A stretch of DNA of 48,816 nt from Granulicella sp. (GCA_025357875.1 JANYLK010000037.1:1-48816), one strand, 5' to 3'; positions 8,334 through 16,920 are shown, counted from the stretch's first letter. A program made the numbers and translations. The notes: generated from the letters alone by a model not told the origin.

Positions 8334-8561
8334 CTATGGAGTTTTTGCTTGTGGCGCACTGGGTTTGGGAGGGATGCGATCGGAACAATCGCCATCGATG
8401 CATACGCAACGCAAGATGCCGCAGAGGACGGCGAGGCCTATGCCGGCAACAAGGTAGAGGAGCGCATTGGAGAAGTGTCCCGTGAGGTACGGGAAGAGGA
8501 AGATCGCAACGCCGGCGTAGATGAGAACGGTGAAGATGTTGCGCAGCGTGCATCGAGACAT
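8334..8561 (-). CDS. Small membrane protein, unknown function
   Basis: A 75-residue protein starting at 8561, where a strong ribosome site (GAGGAGG) lies 7 bases before the ATG; a longer frame to 8612 lacks this. It has two probable membrane helices (NIFTVLIYAGVAIFLFPYL and ALLYLVAGIGLAVLCGIL), then a cysteine-containing CVCIDGDC segment and a Pro/Lys-rich end. The four clustered cysteines (including the one ending the second helix) could bind metal or form disulfides. I do not recognise the family. It lies 120 bp upstream of lptFG on the same strand. Confidence 0.65.
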   Translation of the reverse strand: MSRCTLRNIFTVLIYAGVAIFLFPYLTGHFSNALLYLVAGIGLAVLCGILRCVCIDGDCSDRIPPKPSAPQAKTP

Positions 8562-8648
8562 AGCGTGCCTCCTCGTAAGGAAGAAAGCCGGGGCCTGCAC
8601 CCCGAGGACCAACAGTCTACCCTACGCGTGGCGGGAGGTGCCATAGAA

Positions 8649-8693
8649 ATCCGGTGCAGGTATATGCCCAGAAAGCGACGAACTGCACCGGAT
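8649..8693 (-). terminator. Hairpin after the family 2 glycosidase gene
   Basis: ATCCGGTGCAG (8649-8659) and CTGCACCGGAT (8683-8693) form a perfect 11-bp stem with a 23-base loop, starting 10 bases after the glycosidase stop on the minus strand. Only a short TTTCT follows, so termination is probable but not textbook. Confidence 0.55.
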
Positions 8694-8702
8694 CAAATGA
8701 AC

Positions 8703-10556
8703 CTATTCGGGTTTGCCTACGGTGTGATCTTTATAGGCCTTCTGCATAGTGAAGAAGGCTTGCTTCTTTTTCCCGTCCTCGGAGATGAGGCCCTTGCGGT
8801 TGTAGCCATCCTGAAGATGAGGGATGTTTCGCGTGGGCGAGCGGAAATCCATCAAAATCCAGGGTGTTGTTCCGCGAAGCTGAGGGATTTTGGCGAGCAT
8901 GGTCAACTGGTGCTGCAAGACGTAGGCCTGCTGCTCTTCGGTCCATCGCTGGTTGGTGGCGCCATGGTTGCCGGCCTTGGCTTCGGCACCGAATTCGCTC
9001 ATGATGATTGGTTTTTCGGGTAGCGTCCAGTGCATCGTGTCAGCGTCTTCCGGGACGCCCGTATACCAGCCGATGTACTCGTTCTGGCCGACGACGTCGA
9101 GGGCCTTGGTGAAGGGATCGTCGTTGACCATCTGGTTGCCATGGGCGGCCGGACCGATGATGGCGGAGGTAATGAGGCGGGTTGGATCGAGCTTGCGAGC
9201 TTCGTTGGCGAGGTTGGTGAGAAACGTGGTGCGGGTGGCGTTGTTGGGGGTCTCATTGGAGACGGACCACAGGATGACTGAGGCTTTGTTGCGATCGCGG
9301 CGGATCATCTCGTTGAGCATGTAAGTAGCCTTGGCGTAGACCTCTGGCTTGTCGTAGGAGATGTGCTGCCAGAGCGGGATTTCGGACCAGACCATGATGC
9401 CGTCGCGGTCGGCTATGCGCTCCATGCGCTCGTCGTGCGGATAATGTGCGAGACGGACAAAGTTGGCGTTAAGGTCTTTGAGGTAGCCGAAGATGGTGGT
9501 GACGTCCTGATCAGTATTGACACGGCCACCGCGGACTGGAGCCTCGGCGTGCATGTTGGCGCCCTGCAGGAAGACTGCTTTGCCGTTGAGCAGGATGCGG
9601 GTGCCATCGACTCGGATGTCGCGGAAGCCGATATCATCCGTTACTTTGTCATCTCCGGATGCGAGGGTGACCTTATAAAGTTTGGGGGACTCAGGCGACC
9701 AGAGGGTGAGCTTGCTGGCTTTGACGGTGAATGGTGCACGGCCTTCGGCATCGGTGCTGACGGTGGTTTTGACTCCGGCTTCGGGTATGTCGAGTGTGAC
9801 GGCGGTTCCGGCCGGGGCGTCGAGTACGTGGACGTAGCCGGTGAGTTCGGTGTTACCCGCTTGCCATGCTGGACCGTGCGCGAGGTGAACGTCATAGTCG
9901 TCGATGAAGGCCTTCGGGACGGTGACCAGGGAGACGTCGCGGGTGAGCCCGCCGTAGTTGAACCAGTCAATGCCGACCGACGGTATGCCGTCGACCAGAC
10001 GGGTCGCATCGACAGCAATCACAACGAAGTTCGAGCCGGTATGGACGACGCTGGTGACTTCGCAGTCGAAGGGTGTGTAACCACCCTCGTGGTCGCAGAC
10101 ACGTTTCTGATTGACCCAAACGTGGGAGCGGTAGTTCGCCGCACCGATGTGGAGGAAGGTGCGGGAGCCCGGTTTGGGTTGCGCATCGAAGTCACGCTGG
10201 TACCAGACCACTCCCTCGTAGTTAAAGAGTTGCGGAACCTGGGTATTCCAATCGCCGGGGACTTTGAGGGTGGGCGCGGTGCTGAAGTCGTACTCCTCGT
10301 TGTGCGGGCCGACAATGGTGGCATGATTATTCATCCCATAACTTTTGTCGTTGATAGAACCGGTGGGGGTGTAAAGCGCGCGCCCTGGCGACTGATCAAT
10401 GAGGTAATGCCAGTCTCCGTTCAGGCTGGTGGTGGTGCGATGGTCAACTCCGACAATGAGGGTCTGAAGGGGCGGCTGGGCTAAGACGGGGGTCGCGAAG
10501 GCAAAGAGGAGAACGATGCGGGAAAGGGATGAATCTTGCTGCGGTAAACGAATCAT
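8703..10556 (-). CDS. Secreted glycoside hydrolase family 2 (beta-glucuronidase/beta-galactosidase-like)
   Basis: A 617-residue exported glycosidase with a signal peptide ending near VLAQ (residue 27). The order is that of family GH2: a sugar-binding jellyroll (about 40-215, with GDWNTQ, GVVWYQRDF and HVWVNQKRVCDHEGGYTPFDCEV), an immunoglobulin-like domain (about 216-318), then the catalytic barrel (about 319-617). The acid/base is Glu435 in WSVSNE, and the nucleophile is probably Glu521 in MSEFGAE. The barrel opens with GKAVFLQGANMHAEAP and has NFVRLAHYPHDERM, both typical. It should release a beta-linked terminal sugar from an oligosaccharide or polysaccharide; which sugar cannot be told. 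It follows a two-component regulator gene on the same strand after 149 bp. Confidence 0.9.
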   Translation of the reverse strand: MIRLPQQDSSLSRIVLLFAFATPVLAQPPLQTLIVGVDHRTTTSLNGDWHYLIDQSPGRALYTPTGSINDKSYGMNNHATIVGPHNEEYDFSTAPTLKVPGDWNTQVPQLFNYEGVVWYQRDFDAQPKPGSRTFLHIGAANYRSHVWVNQKRVCDHEGGYTPFDCEVTSVVHTGSNFVVIAVDATRLVDGIPSVGIDWFNYGGLTRDVSLVTVPKAFIDDYDVHLAHGPAWQAGNTELTGYVHVLDAPAGTAVTLDIPEAGVKTTVSTDAEGRAPFTVKASKLTLWSPESPKLYKVTLASGDDKVTDDIGFRDIRVDGTRILLNGKAVFLQGANMHAEAPVRGGRVNTDQDVTTIFGYLKDLNANFVRLAHYPHDERMERIADRDGIMVWSEIPLWQHISYDKPEVYAKATYMLNEMIRRDRNKASVILWSVSNETPNNATRTTFLTNLANEARKLDPTRLITSAIIGPAAHGNQMVNDDPFTKALDVVGQNEYIGWYTGVPEDADTMHWTLPEKPIIMSEFGAEAKAGNHGATNQRWTEEQQAYVLQHQLTMLAKIPQLRGTTPWILMDFRSPTRNIPHLQDGYNRKGLISEDGKKKQAFFTMQKAYKDHTVGKPE

Positions 10557-10705
10557 TTTGTTGTGGTTCCTCGGGTCAAAGAATCTAGTGGAGATCGAAA
10601 TTCGGCAAGCGATTCATACCATCTCGATGGGCGATAAGAGTTTAGCAGGTGAATGGTTGCGTCTCTGCGTGAAGGGGAGTGTGTGGCGTTCTACGCGAAC
10701 CTCTA

Positions 10706-11461
10706 CTAGGGATTGGCTACGAAGCGGTAGCCGATGCCGCGGACGGTGGTGAGGTGCTGCGGGTTTGCGGGGTCGTCTTCGATATAGCGGCGGAGGCGGA
10801 CGATGAAGTTGTCAATCGCGCGGGTGTCTGTGTCCTCGTGGACACGCCACACTTGTTCGAGGATGTCTTTGCGGGAGACGATCTGGCCTTCGCGTTCGGT
10901 GAGGAAGCGGAGCAAGTCGGCCTCCATCACGGTGAGGTTCGTGAACCGGTTAGGGGCGATCAGTTCGAGCGCATCGAAGTGGATGGTGCGGTGGTTGAAG
11001 GCGTAGGTCTCGGACGCTGGGGGTTCGCGGGTAGGCTCGGCTGGGGACGCGGTCTCGGCGGCCTGCCATGCGGTGCGGCGGAGTAATGACTTGATGCGGA
11101 CGATCAGGATATTGAGGTCGAAGGGCTTGGGGAGATAGTCGTCGGCGCCGGCTTCCAAACCTTCTAGAACGTCTTCGGGGCGAGTACGCGCGGTGAGCAT
11201 CAGGATGGGCGTGTAGCGCTGAGCCTCTCGGAGAGCGCGAGTGATGGCGAAGCCGTCGGTGCCCGGAAGCATGCAATCGAGGACAATGACGGCGATTTTA
11301 TCCGGGCCGGAGGATGGCCCAGCGAGGAGGTACGCGAGGGCAGCGTCGCCGTCGGACTCGTGGTGCGTGCGGTAGCCTTCGGCCTCCAGATTGAAGATGA
11401 GACCCTGGGCGAGATGTTCTTCGTCTTCGATTAGGGCGATGAGTGGGGTTGGCTCGCTCAT
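10706..11461 (-). CDS. Two-component response regulator, OmpR/PhoB family
   Basis: A 251-residue DNA-binding response regulator. The receiver domain (1-125) has the acidic pocket E12-D13, the phosphorylated Asp62 in VLDCMLPGTDGF, Thr90 (LMLTART) and Lys112 (YLPKPFD). The winged-helix domain (about 150-250) has LTVMEADLLRFLTEREGQIVSR, AIDNFIVRLRRYIEDDP and VRGIGYRFV, the standard OmpR-type DNA-binding unit. A 30-residue Ala/Pro/Glu linker joins them. The gene lies 21 bp after the sensor kinase on the same strand, so the two form a cognate pair. The signal and target genes are unknown; the adjacent glycosidase is a candidate target by position only. Confidence 0.95.
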   Translation of the reverse strand: MSEPTPLIALIEDEEHLAQGLIFNLEAEGYRTHHESDGDAALAYLLAGPSSGPDKIAVIVLDCMLPGTDGFAITRALREAQRYTPILMLTARTRPEDVLEGLEAGADDYLPKPFDLNILIVRIKSLLRRTAWQAAETASPAEPTREPPASETYAFNHRTIHFDALELIAPNRFTNLTVMEADLLRFLTEREGQIVSRKDILEQVWRVHEDTDTRAIDNFIVRLRRYIEDDPANPQHLTTVRGIGYRFVANP

Positions 11462-11482
11462 AATGCGATTCTAATGCGCCGT

Positions 11483-12394
11483 CTAAGCGGGTGTCGGGTT
11501 AGCTAAAGGTAGGCGGAGGGTGATGGTGGTGCCGAGGTTTGGGCCGGGGCTGGTGGCGGCGATGTCTCCTCCGTGCTGGCGGGCGATGGTGCGGACCAGG
11601 AAGAGGCCAAGACCGGTGCCCTTGATTTTGACAGCGTTGCGGCCGGGGACTCGGTAGAAGCGTTTGAAGATGCGCTTGAGGTGGTTGGGTGCAAGACCAA
11701 GGCCGTTGTCCGTAATGGTGAGGGTGATCTGCGTGTAGCGGAAGATGGCGATGGAACACAGGACGCGAACTCCGTTGGGCGAATACTTAACCGCGTTGTC
11801 GAGAACGTTGAGGACGGCGGTGCGAAGGTCTTCGGGGATGGCGCGGACGTGGAGACGGAAGCCGAGGGGAACCGGCGTCAGCTGGATCGCGTCGGATGGG
11901 AGGTGGTAGCGCTGGAGGGTGATGGCGATGCAGTCGGCGACCAGCGGGGCGAGTTCCAGCAGGCTGCGGTCCTGAGAGCGGCGCGTTCCGAGTTCGCCGG
12001 CTTTGAGCACCTGCTCGACGGTGCCGAGGAGACGGTCGGAGTCGGCGAGCATGATCTTGTAGAACTCCTGGCGCTGGGCTTCGGGAACTTCGCGGCGCTG
12101 GAGAGTTTCGAGGTAAAGACGGATAGAGGCGATGGGAGTCTTGAGCTCGTGTGTGACGGCGTTGAGGAAGGAATCCTGACGCTCGTTGCGGCGAACTTCG
12201 CGGACCAGGAAGACGGTATTGAGAACGACGCCTGCGGTCAGCAAAGCGAAGAAGATCACGCCAAGAACGATTGCGGCTATGCGTCCTTTGTAGAGAATGA
12301 TCCAGGCGATGTTGTACGTGACGAGGCCGCCGACGAGCAGCACTCCAAGCGTGATCGAAAGGGCGATGGCACCGCGTCGTCGGTTCATGTTCAT
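11483..12394 (-). CDS. Sensor histidine kinase of the adjacent response regulator
   Basis: A 303-residue membrane histidine kinase starting at 12394 (MNMNRRRG; a second ATG at 12388). The frame stays open about 100 codons further upstream, but that part is low in sense and runs through the oppositely oriented NIPSNAP gene. There are two membrane helices (about 10-35 and 40-65) with a very short loop, so no sizable periplasmic sensor domain; input may come from the membrane or a partner. The phospho-acceptor is His82 in NAVTHELKTPIASIR. The ATPase part has the N-box VLNVLDNAVKYSPN, G1 DNGLGLA, the F-box FKRFYRV and G2 GTGLGLFLVR. Kinase then regulator is the transcription order. Confidence 0.93.
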   Translation of the reverse strand: MNMNRRRGAIALSITLGVLLVGGLVTYNIAWIILYKGRIAAIVLGVIFFALLTAGVVLNTVFLVREVRRNERQDSFLNAVTHELKTPIASIRLYLETLQRREVPEAQRQEFYKIMLADSDRLLGTVEQVLKAGELGTRRSQDRSLLELAPLVADCIAITLQRYHLPSDAIQLTPVPLGFRLHVRAIPEDLRTAVLNVLDNAVKYSPNGVRVLCSIAIFRYTQITLTITDNGLGLAPNHLKRIFKRFYRVPGRNAVKIKGTGLGLFLVRTIARQHGGDIAATSPGPNLGTTITLRLPLANPTPA

Positions 12395-12432
12395 GGCGTG
12401 CTGATGAGTATAGTGGGCTTGGAGGTTAGGAG

Positions 12433-12861
12433 ATGGATCGGAGAGATTTGTTGAAGGCGATGGGAGTGGTGGCGATGACTCCAATGGTGGACGCAGGCGA
12501 GTTGATGGCGCAGGGAGCCAGCTCGGATGAGACGGTATACGAGCTGCGGATTTACCACCTGAACGAAGGCATGCAGGCGGGAATTCTGGAGCGTTTCCGA
12601 ACGAAGGAGACGGCGATCTTTGCACGCTGTGGAATGCATGGCGTTGGCTACTGGGTTCCAACCGATGAGCCGCTCGCAGGAAGAACTTTGACATACATGC
12701 TTCGGCATAAGAGCAGGGTAGCGGCGAAGGAGAGCTGGGCGAAGTTCGCGGCTGATCCGGAGTGGGTGGCGCTGAAGGCTGAAACGGAAAAGAATGGCGC
12801 GTTTGTGAAGCTGCACGAATCGACGTTCATGACGCTGACAGAATTCTCGCCTAAGGTCTGA
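12433..12861 (+). CDS. NIPSNAP family protein with Tat-type signal
   Basis: A 142-residue protein. It opens with a twin-arginine motif (DRRDLLKAMGVVAMTP), so it is probably exported folded by the Tat system. The rest is one NIPSNAP domain, a dimeric alpha-beta barrel-like fold: YELRIYHLNEGMQAGILERF, GVGYWVPTDEPLAGRTLTYML, SWAKFAADPEWVALKAE. The role of bacterial NIPSNAP proteins is not established. A ribosome site (AGGTTAGGAG) stands directly before the ATG. It is divergent from the sensor kinase, with 38 bp between the two starts, so their promoters must overlap. Confidence 0.88.
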   Translation: MDRRDLLKAMGVVAMTPMVDAGELMAQGASSDETVYELRIYHLNEGMQAGILERFRTKETAIFARCGMHGVGYWVPTDEPLAGRTLTYMLRHKSRVAAKESWAKFAADPEWVALKAETEKNGAFVKLHESTFMTLTEFSPKV

Positions 12862-12887
12862 AGCGCCTGCCGCTCGGGGGGCTGTAA

Positions 12888-13112
12888 CTATCTGCGCCAC
12901 TGGTTCGGCGGCTGGTAGTAGGCGACCGGCGCGTAGTAGGTGCGATATCCGGGGAATGAGAGCAGCGCCCAGAGCAGCAGAGCGATCCAGCCGATTCCGG
13001 TCCAGCCGAAGAAGAGGTTGAGCAGAAGTATGCCTGCGACACCGTGGCCGCGGTTGGACGCGACGATGGTTGGCAGGAAGTAGAGGAGCGTAAGGACAGA
13101 GAGCGAAATCAT
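12888..13112 (-). CDS. Small membrane protein of the superinfection-immunity family
   Basis: A 74-residue protein with two hydrophobic helices (LSVLTLLYFLPTIVA and GILLLNLFFGWTGIGWIALLLWALL). The conserved NRGH...LNLFFGWTGIGWI pattern matches the family named after the T4 superinfection immunity protein. Such genes are widespread on bacterial chromosomes outside prophages, and nothing phage-like is near, so the name should not be read as phage function. I chose the ATG at 13112; the frame is open to 13253, but the extra 47 residues are Pro-rich and overlap the esterase start. No strong ribosome site precedes 13112. The C-terminus is Tyr/Pro/Arg-rich. Confidence 0.75.
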   Translation of the reverse strand: MISLSVLTLLYFLPTIVASNRGHGVAGILLLNLFFGWTGIGWIALLLWALLSFPGYRTYYAPVAYYQPPNQWRR

Positions 13113-13252
13113 ACTGGCTAGCTCGTTCAAGATGCAGAGCCCGGGTTGAGTGTAATACGGAGATGGGAGACGGGAAGTTCCGCGTGGTGGGAGCAGCGGT
13201 ATGATCGGTTGCTGTGGCAATTGGACTGGGAGCTTTATGGAGAACTGACGCA

Positions 13253-14929
13253 ATGGATCGCTTGAATCGTCGGACTTTGTTGCACGTTTCGGGGATGGCT
13301 GCGGCTTCGCTTGCGCTGCGCGGGAATGCTTACGCGTGGGCAGCTGCTTCGCCGGTGGCGAACACCACAGCTGGCAGGATTAGAGGCGCAATCGAGGATG
13401 GAATTAACGTCTTCAGAGGCGTGCCTTATGGCGGGGACACGGCAAAGACTCGATTCATAGCTCCGGTTGTTCCTGCAGCGTGGGCCGGGGTGAAGGAGTG
13501 CACAAACTTTCGGACGATGGCTCCGCAGTTGATCGCGGCGCGTGCGGGCGGCGGGCTATCGCAAGCATCCGCTGCCGGAAATCTGCCGACTTCGTCTTCG
13601 GGGGTTCCGGGCGCGCCTCCGGACCACGGTGTGCAAAGTGAAGACTGTCTAAATCTGAACGTCTTCACCAGGGGACTGCGCGATGGAAAGAAGCGGCCGG
13701 TGCTGGTCTACTTCCACGGCGGTGCTTACAACAACGGGACGGTGAACAGCGATCTGTACGACGGCAAGCGGTTATGCCATCGCGGTGACGTGGTGGTGGT
13801 GACGGTGAATCACCGGCTGAACGCTTTTGGGTATATGTATCTCGGCGACCTTGCGCCGGAGTACAGAGACTCAGGCAACGCTGGGCAGTTGGATCTGGTG
13901 CTGGCGCTTAAGTGGGTGAAGGCGAACATTACCGAGTTTGGTGGCGATACGACGCGGGTGCTGATCTTCGGGCAGTCGGGTGGCGGCGCGAAGTGCGCGG
14001 CGCTCATGGCTACTCCGGTGGCGAAGGGGTTGTTCCATCGCGTGATGACAATGAGTGGGCAGCAGATCAAGGGTGCTTCGATCGAGATCGCTTCGGGACG
14101 GACGAAGGCGGTGCTGGAGAAGATGGGCGCGGTTGGATTGAGTGGCATTGAGCTTATCACGAAGATCAACGCGGTGACGATGGAGCAGATTCAAGACGCC
14201 GCACACGCGGTCAGCGGCGATTGGCTGCCGGTCGTGGACAACGTAATTCTGTCGCGGAATCCGTTCGACCCGGATGCGCCAGCGCTGTCGGCGATGGTGC
14301 CGATGATGCTGGGCAATGTGCATGACGAGACTGCCGTTGCGAGTCCGGCCAGCGAGATGACTTGGGCGACCGCTCCAGCGGCGCTGGATGAGGCGATTCA
14401 TCAATATCTTGGGCCATATAGCGCAGAGGAGGTGGTGGCGAAGTTCCGCGAGATCCATCCGGACTACACGCCGCAGCAGGTGGATGGTGCTGCGGCAACC
14501 GCGTTCCGCGCGTGGCCGGGACAGCGCTGGGAGGCGGAGCGGCGCGCGGCAAACCCCGTAAGTCAACCGCGGACTTGGGTCTATCAGATGAACTTCCAGG
14601 GTGCGAGTGGGCGGGCGATACATACGATCGATATTCCTTTTATGTTCGACAACATCGCGGTTGCGAGCGGCCAGATTGGGACCGATCCGGTGCACGTTGC
14701 CGAAGCGAATGCGCTGGCGGCGACGATGTCCAGAATGCTGATCACCTATGCGGGAACTGGCCATCCGAATGGGGTTGATGATCTACCGGAGTGGCCAGCA
14801 TATGACTTGAAGAAACGGAGCACGATGATCTGGGAGCGCAGGCCGCGTGTCGAGAATGATCCGCGCGGAACTGAGCGTGTGTTCGCGGAGACGGCACACT
14901 ATCATCAAGCGGGGACTCCCTTACCGTAG
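13253..14929 (+). CDS. Tat-exported carboxylesterase, type B (alpha/beta hydrolase)
   Basis: A 558-residue secreted esterase of the COesterase family. The start at 13253 gives a twin-arginine signal (LNRRTLLHVSGMAAASLAL) 8 bases after GGAGAA; an ATG at 13214 adds 13 residues without a signal role. Family marks in order: GRIRG.....FRGVPYG (about 42-60), SEDCLNLNVFT (129-139), oxyanion loop FHGGAY (155-160), nucleophile Ser242 in FGQSGGGAK, acidic residue Glu359 in GNVHDET, and the catalytic His in GRAIHTIDIPFMF. It should hydrolyse carboxylic esters outside the cytoplasm; the natural substrate is unknown. Its start overlaps the open upstream extension of the small membrane gene on the other strand. 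Confidence 0.93.
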   Translation: MDRLNRRTLLHVSGMAAASLALRGNAYAWAAASPVANTTAGRIRGAIEDGINVFRGVPYGGDTAKTRFIAPVVPAAWAGVKECTNFRTMAPQLIAARAGGGLSQASAAGNLPTSSSGVPGAPPDHGVQSEDCLNLNVFTRGLRDGKKRPVLVYFHGGAYNNGTVNSDLYDGKRLCHRGDVVVVTVNHRLNAFGYMYLGDLAPEYRDSGNAGQLDLVLALKWVKANITEFGGDTTRVLIFGQSGGGAKCAALMATPVAKGLFHRVMTMSGQQIKGASIEIASGRTKAVLEKMGAVGLSGIELITKINAVTMEQIQDAAHAVSGDWLPVVDNVILSRNPFDPDAPALSAMVPMMLGNVHDETAVASPASEMTWATAPAALDEAIHQYLGPYSAEEVVAKFREIHPDYTPQQVDGAAATAFRAWPGQRWEAERRAANPVSQPRTWVYQMNFQGASGRAIHTIDIPFMFDNIAVASGQIGTDPVHVAEANALAATMSRMLITYAGTGHPNGVDDLPEWPAYDLKKRSTMIWERRPRVENDPRGTERVFAETAHYHQAGTPLP

Positions 14930-14965
14930 CGCGAGGAGTCCGCAGGGGGTGGTATCCTCGGCGGC

Positions 14966-15751
14966 ATGGCGCGAGAACTGGATTCGGAGATGTTGCGGCG
15001 GTTACAAGAACAGTATGGGGAGATGTCCGATGGGGAACTGTTGGAGTTGGCGGCGAAGCCGGACGAGCTCACGGATGTGGCGCTGGAGGTCCTCCGCGGT
15101 GAGATGACGCACCGAGGGATCAAGCTGGAGACGAGTGAAGGGCCGGAGTCGCGACATAGGTGGGCTAGCGATGTCGTGGCGGGGGGCTCGCACGAATCTT
15201 CTGCGCTGCCTTCGGTGATTCTGGGCTCGGCACCGACGCTGGATTTTGCGCAACCGGAAAATGGTGGAGTGGAACCGGGCGAGAGTCTGCTGGGTCGCTT
15301 CAGCGACGCGATTGAAGTGGGTCGGGCGTGTGACTTCCTGCAGACGGCGGAGGTGCCGTTCCGCCTTGAAGATGTCGCGAAATCACGCAGCGGATTTAAG
15401 GGCTACGACTCCCCTCCGGTGGCGCTGAACTTGATTGTGACCAAGTCGGACCGGCAACGGGCGATGAGCGTTCTGCGGGAGCAGATGGGACTATTTCCTC
15501 TGCAGGAGGTAAAAGAGGCGGACCCGGTGGTCGATGACGGGACGGTGTCAAAGCTGGGGGACTTTGGTCATCGGGAGGATGCGGAGGACGTCGCCAAGAC
15601 GTTGGAAGAGGCGCGGATATGGCATCGGATTGTTGCCAATCCGGAGGGGACCGTGGAGGACGAGAACGCCTACAGGGTCGAGGTGAGGGAGGTGGATCTG
15701 GTGGGCGCGGGGGACGTGGTGGAGAAGGCGATGGGGTTATCGGAGGGGTGA
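14966..15751 (+). CDS. Cytoplasmic DUF2007-like protein, unknown function
   Basis: A 261-residue acidic protein without signal or membrane segments. The N-terminal 50 residues form a helical unit (EMLRRLQEQYGEMSDGELLELAAKPDELTDVALEVLRGEM). The middle and end each look like a DUF2007 putative signal-transducing unit: RFSDAIEVGRACDFLQTAEVPFRLEDV at about 110-140, then FGHREDAEDVAKTLEEARIWHRIV at about 195-220, each followed by a strand-rich part. This family tracks changes of paired values such as IVTKSDRQRAMSVL; its biochemical role is unknown. It follows the esterase by 36 bp and may be cotranscribed. The ATG lacks a strong ribosome site. Confidence 0.65.
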   Translation: MARELDSEMLRRLQEQYGEMSDGELLELAAKPDELTDVALEVLRGEMTHRGIKLETSEGPESRHRWASDVVAGGSHESSALPSVILGSAPTLDFAQPENGGVEPGESLLGRFSDAIEVGRACDFLQTAEVPFRLEDVAKSRSGFKGYDSPPVALNLIVTKSDRQRAMSVLREQMGLFPLQEVKEADPVVDDGTVSKLGDFGHREDAEDVAKTLEEARIWHRIVANPEGTVEDENAYRVEVREVDLVGAGDVVEKAMGLSEG

Positions 15752-15780
15752 AATTGATGCTGCGAGCAGAATGCGGGGAT

Positions 15781-15814
15781 TCTTCGCTGCACTCAGAATG
15801 ACAACCTAGATTAA
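15781..15814 (+). repeat. TTCGCTGC...GAATGACAAC dispersed repeat
   Basis: TTCTTCGCTGCACTCAGAAT followed by GACAACCTAGATTA resembles a motif seen again in frame at 18571-18637 (TTCGCTGCGCTGCGGAATGA, then CAAACC). Such sequences are common intergenic repeats in bacterial genomes. Here it directly precedes hairpin copy C. Confidence 0.5.
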
Positions 15815-15823
15815 ATGAATAAC

Positions 15824-15867
15824 CCCATGGTCGATGCGGTAAGGCTGCGTCGACCATGGGGCACCCG
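15824..15867. repeat. Perfect hairpin repeat ending in GGGGCACCC (copy C), probable bidirectional terminator
   Basis: CCCCATGGTCGA (15824-15835) and TCGACCATGGGG (15851-15862) form a perfect 12-bp stem with a 15-base loop, followed by CACCC. It sits between two convergent genes (stops at 15751 and 15895). It is the clearest member of the repeat set and could stop transcription from both sides. Confidence 0.7.
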
Positions 15868-15894
15868 AATGTTCGGGCAGAGTTGCGTAGGGCT

Positions 15895-16920
15895 TTACTG
15901 GATGCCGGCGGGCTTGGGGTTCTTCGGGTCGAACTTGGCGACTTGAACCTTTTGTGCGAGGCCGATTTTGGACAGCAGCCAGATCCCGTAGTAGTTGGGG
16001 TCAAACTCGTACCAGGCGAGACCGTGGCGAGCGCTGACTGGGTGGGCGTGGTGATTGTTGTGCCAGCCTTCGCCCCCGGTGAGAAGGGCTACCCACCAGC
16101 TATTGCGGGAGTCGTCCTTGGTCTCGAAACGGCGCGAACCGAAGAGGTGGGTTGCGGAATTGACCAGCCAGGTGGCGTGTAGTCCGATGACGACGCGAAG
16201 GAACGTTCCCCAGAGCATCATCGAGAAGGCGCCGAGGACGGCGTGACCTGCCGGAGCAAGCGCGGCGCCGATGATGAGTTGGAGGATGCCGCTGACAGTG
16301 AGCGGCAGCCAGTGATATTTGGATAACCAGACATGGCCCTTATCGCGGGTAAGGTCGGGGGCGTAACGGCCGAGCAGCGCGGTCTCGGAGTGGAGGGCGC
16401 GGCCGGAGACGATCCAACCGGCGTGAGACCACCAGGTGCCGTCCTGCGGGGTATGCGGATCGCCCTCGTGGTCTGAGTTCTGATGATGGACACGGTGGGT
16501 GGCGACCCAGAAAATGGGTCCGCCCTCAAGCGCTAGTGTGCCGCAGGCGGTGACCATGTATTCCAGCCACTTGGGGATGCGGTATCCGCGGTGGGTGAGC
16601 AGGCGGTGGTAGGTCATGCCGATGCCGACGTTGATCGCTAGAAAGTACATGATGCCGAAGGCGACCAGATTCTTCCACGAGAAGAAGAATAGCGCGACAA
16701 CGGCACCGACGTGAAAGAGTGCCATGACGATGGCAGTGATCCAGTTGATGCGTCCCTGCTGATGCTCGCGGCCCATGCGCAAATCCTGCTTCACCTTGTG
16801 GGCAACTTCGGCAGCGACACGGCGGGCTGCTTCGATACTCTCGGGCGTGATGGGCGCGGAGACGCGAGTGGTTGTGCGGGTCTCGGTGGCTACTTCAGGA
16901 GTCAGGAGCGTAGGGGTCAT
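15895..16920 (-). CDS. Membrane fatty acid (acyl-CoA type) desaturase
   Basis: A 341-residue integral membrane di-iron desaturase that introduces a cis double bond in acyl chains, adjusting membrane fluidity. The three histidine boxes are present: HRLLTH (105-110), HRVHH (142-146) and HNNHH (287-291). The context is classic for delta-9 enzymes (GMTYHRLLTHRGY, WVATHRVHHQNSDHEGDPHTP, GGEGWHNNHHAHP). Hydrophobic pairs flank the boxes. I use the ATG at 16920; an ATG at 16947 adds nine residues, and the frame is open to 17199 without better signals. It is divergent from the YncE/phosphoesterase gene, with 138 bp between the starts. No redox partner lies nearby. Confidence 0.92.
   Translation of the reverse strand: MTPTLLTPEVATETRTTTRVSAPITPESIEAARRVAAEVAHKVKQDLRMGREHQQGRINWITAIVMALFHVGAVVALFFFSWKNLVAFGIMYFLAINVGIGMTYHRLLTHRGYRIPKWLEYMVTACGTLALEGGPIFWVATHRVHHQNSDHEGDPHTPQDGTWWSHAGWIVSGRALHSETALLGRYAPDLTRDKGHVWLSKYHWLPLTVSGILQLIIGAALAPAGHAVLGAFSMMLWGTFLRVVIGLHATWLVNSATHLFGSRRFETKDDSRNSWWVALLTGGEGWHNNHHAHPVSARHGLAWYEFDPNYYGIWLLSKIGLAQKVQVAKFDPKNPKPAGIQ

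Noticed and set aside
9363..10484. Long open frame on the plus strand opposite the glycosidase
   Set aside because: It is antisense to a well-supported gene, is rich in Gly/Asp/Val as expected of a mirror frame, and matches no family.
11573..12454. Long plus-strand frame opposite the sensor kinase
   Set aside because: Mirror of a clear histidine kinase, with no recognisable domain and no ribosome site.
12395..12694. N-terminal 100-residue extension of the sensor kinase
   Set aside because: Low-sense, Ser/Pro-rich, and overlaps the NIPSNAP gene on the opposite strand; the ATG at 12394 gives a standard kinase.
12888..13112. Superinfection-immunity family protein as a sign of a prophage
   Set aside because: No other phage gene is in the window, and this family is common as ordinary chromosomal genes.
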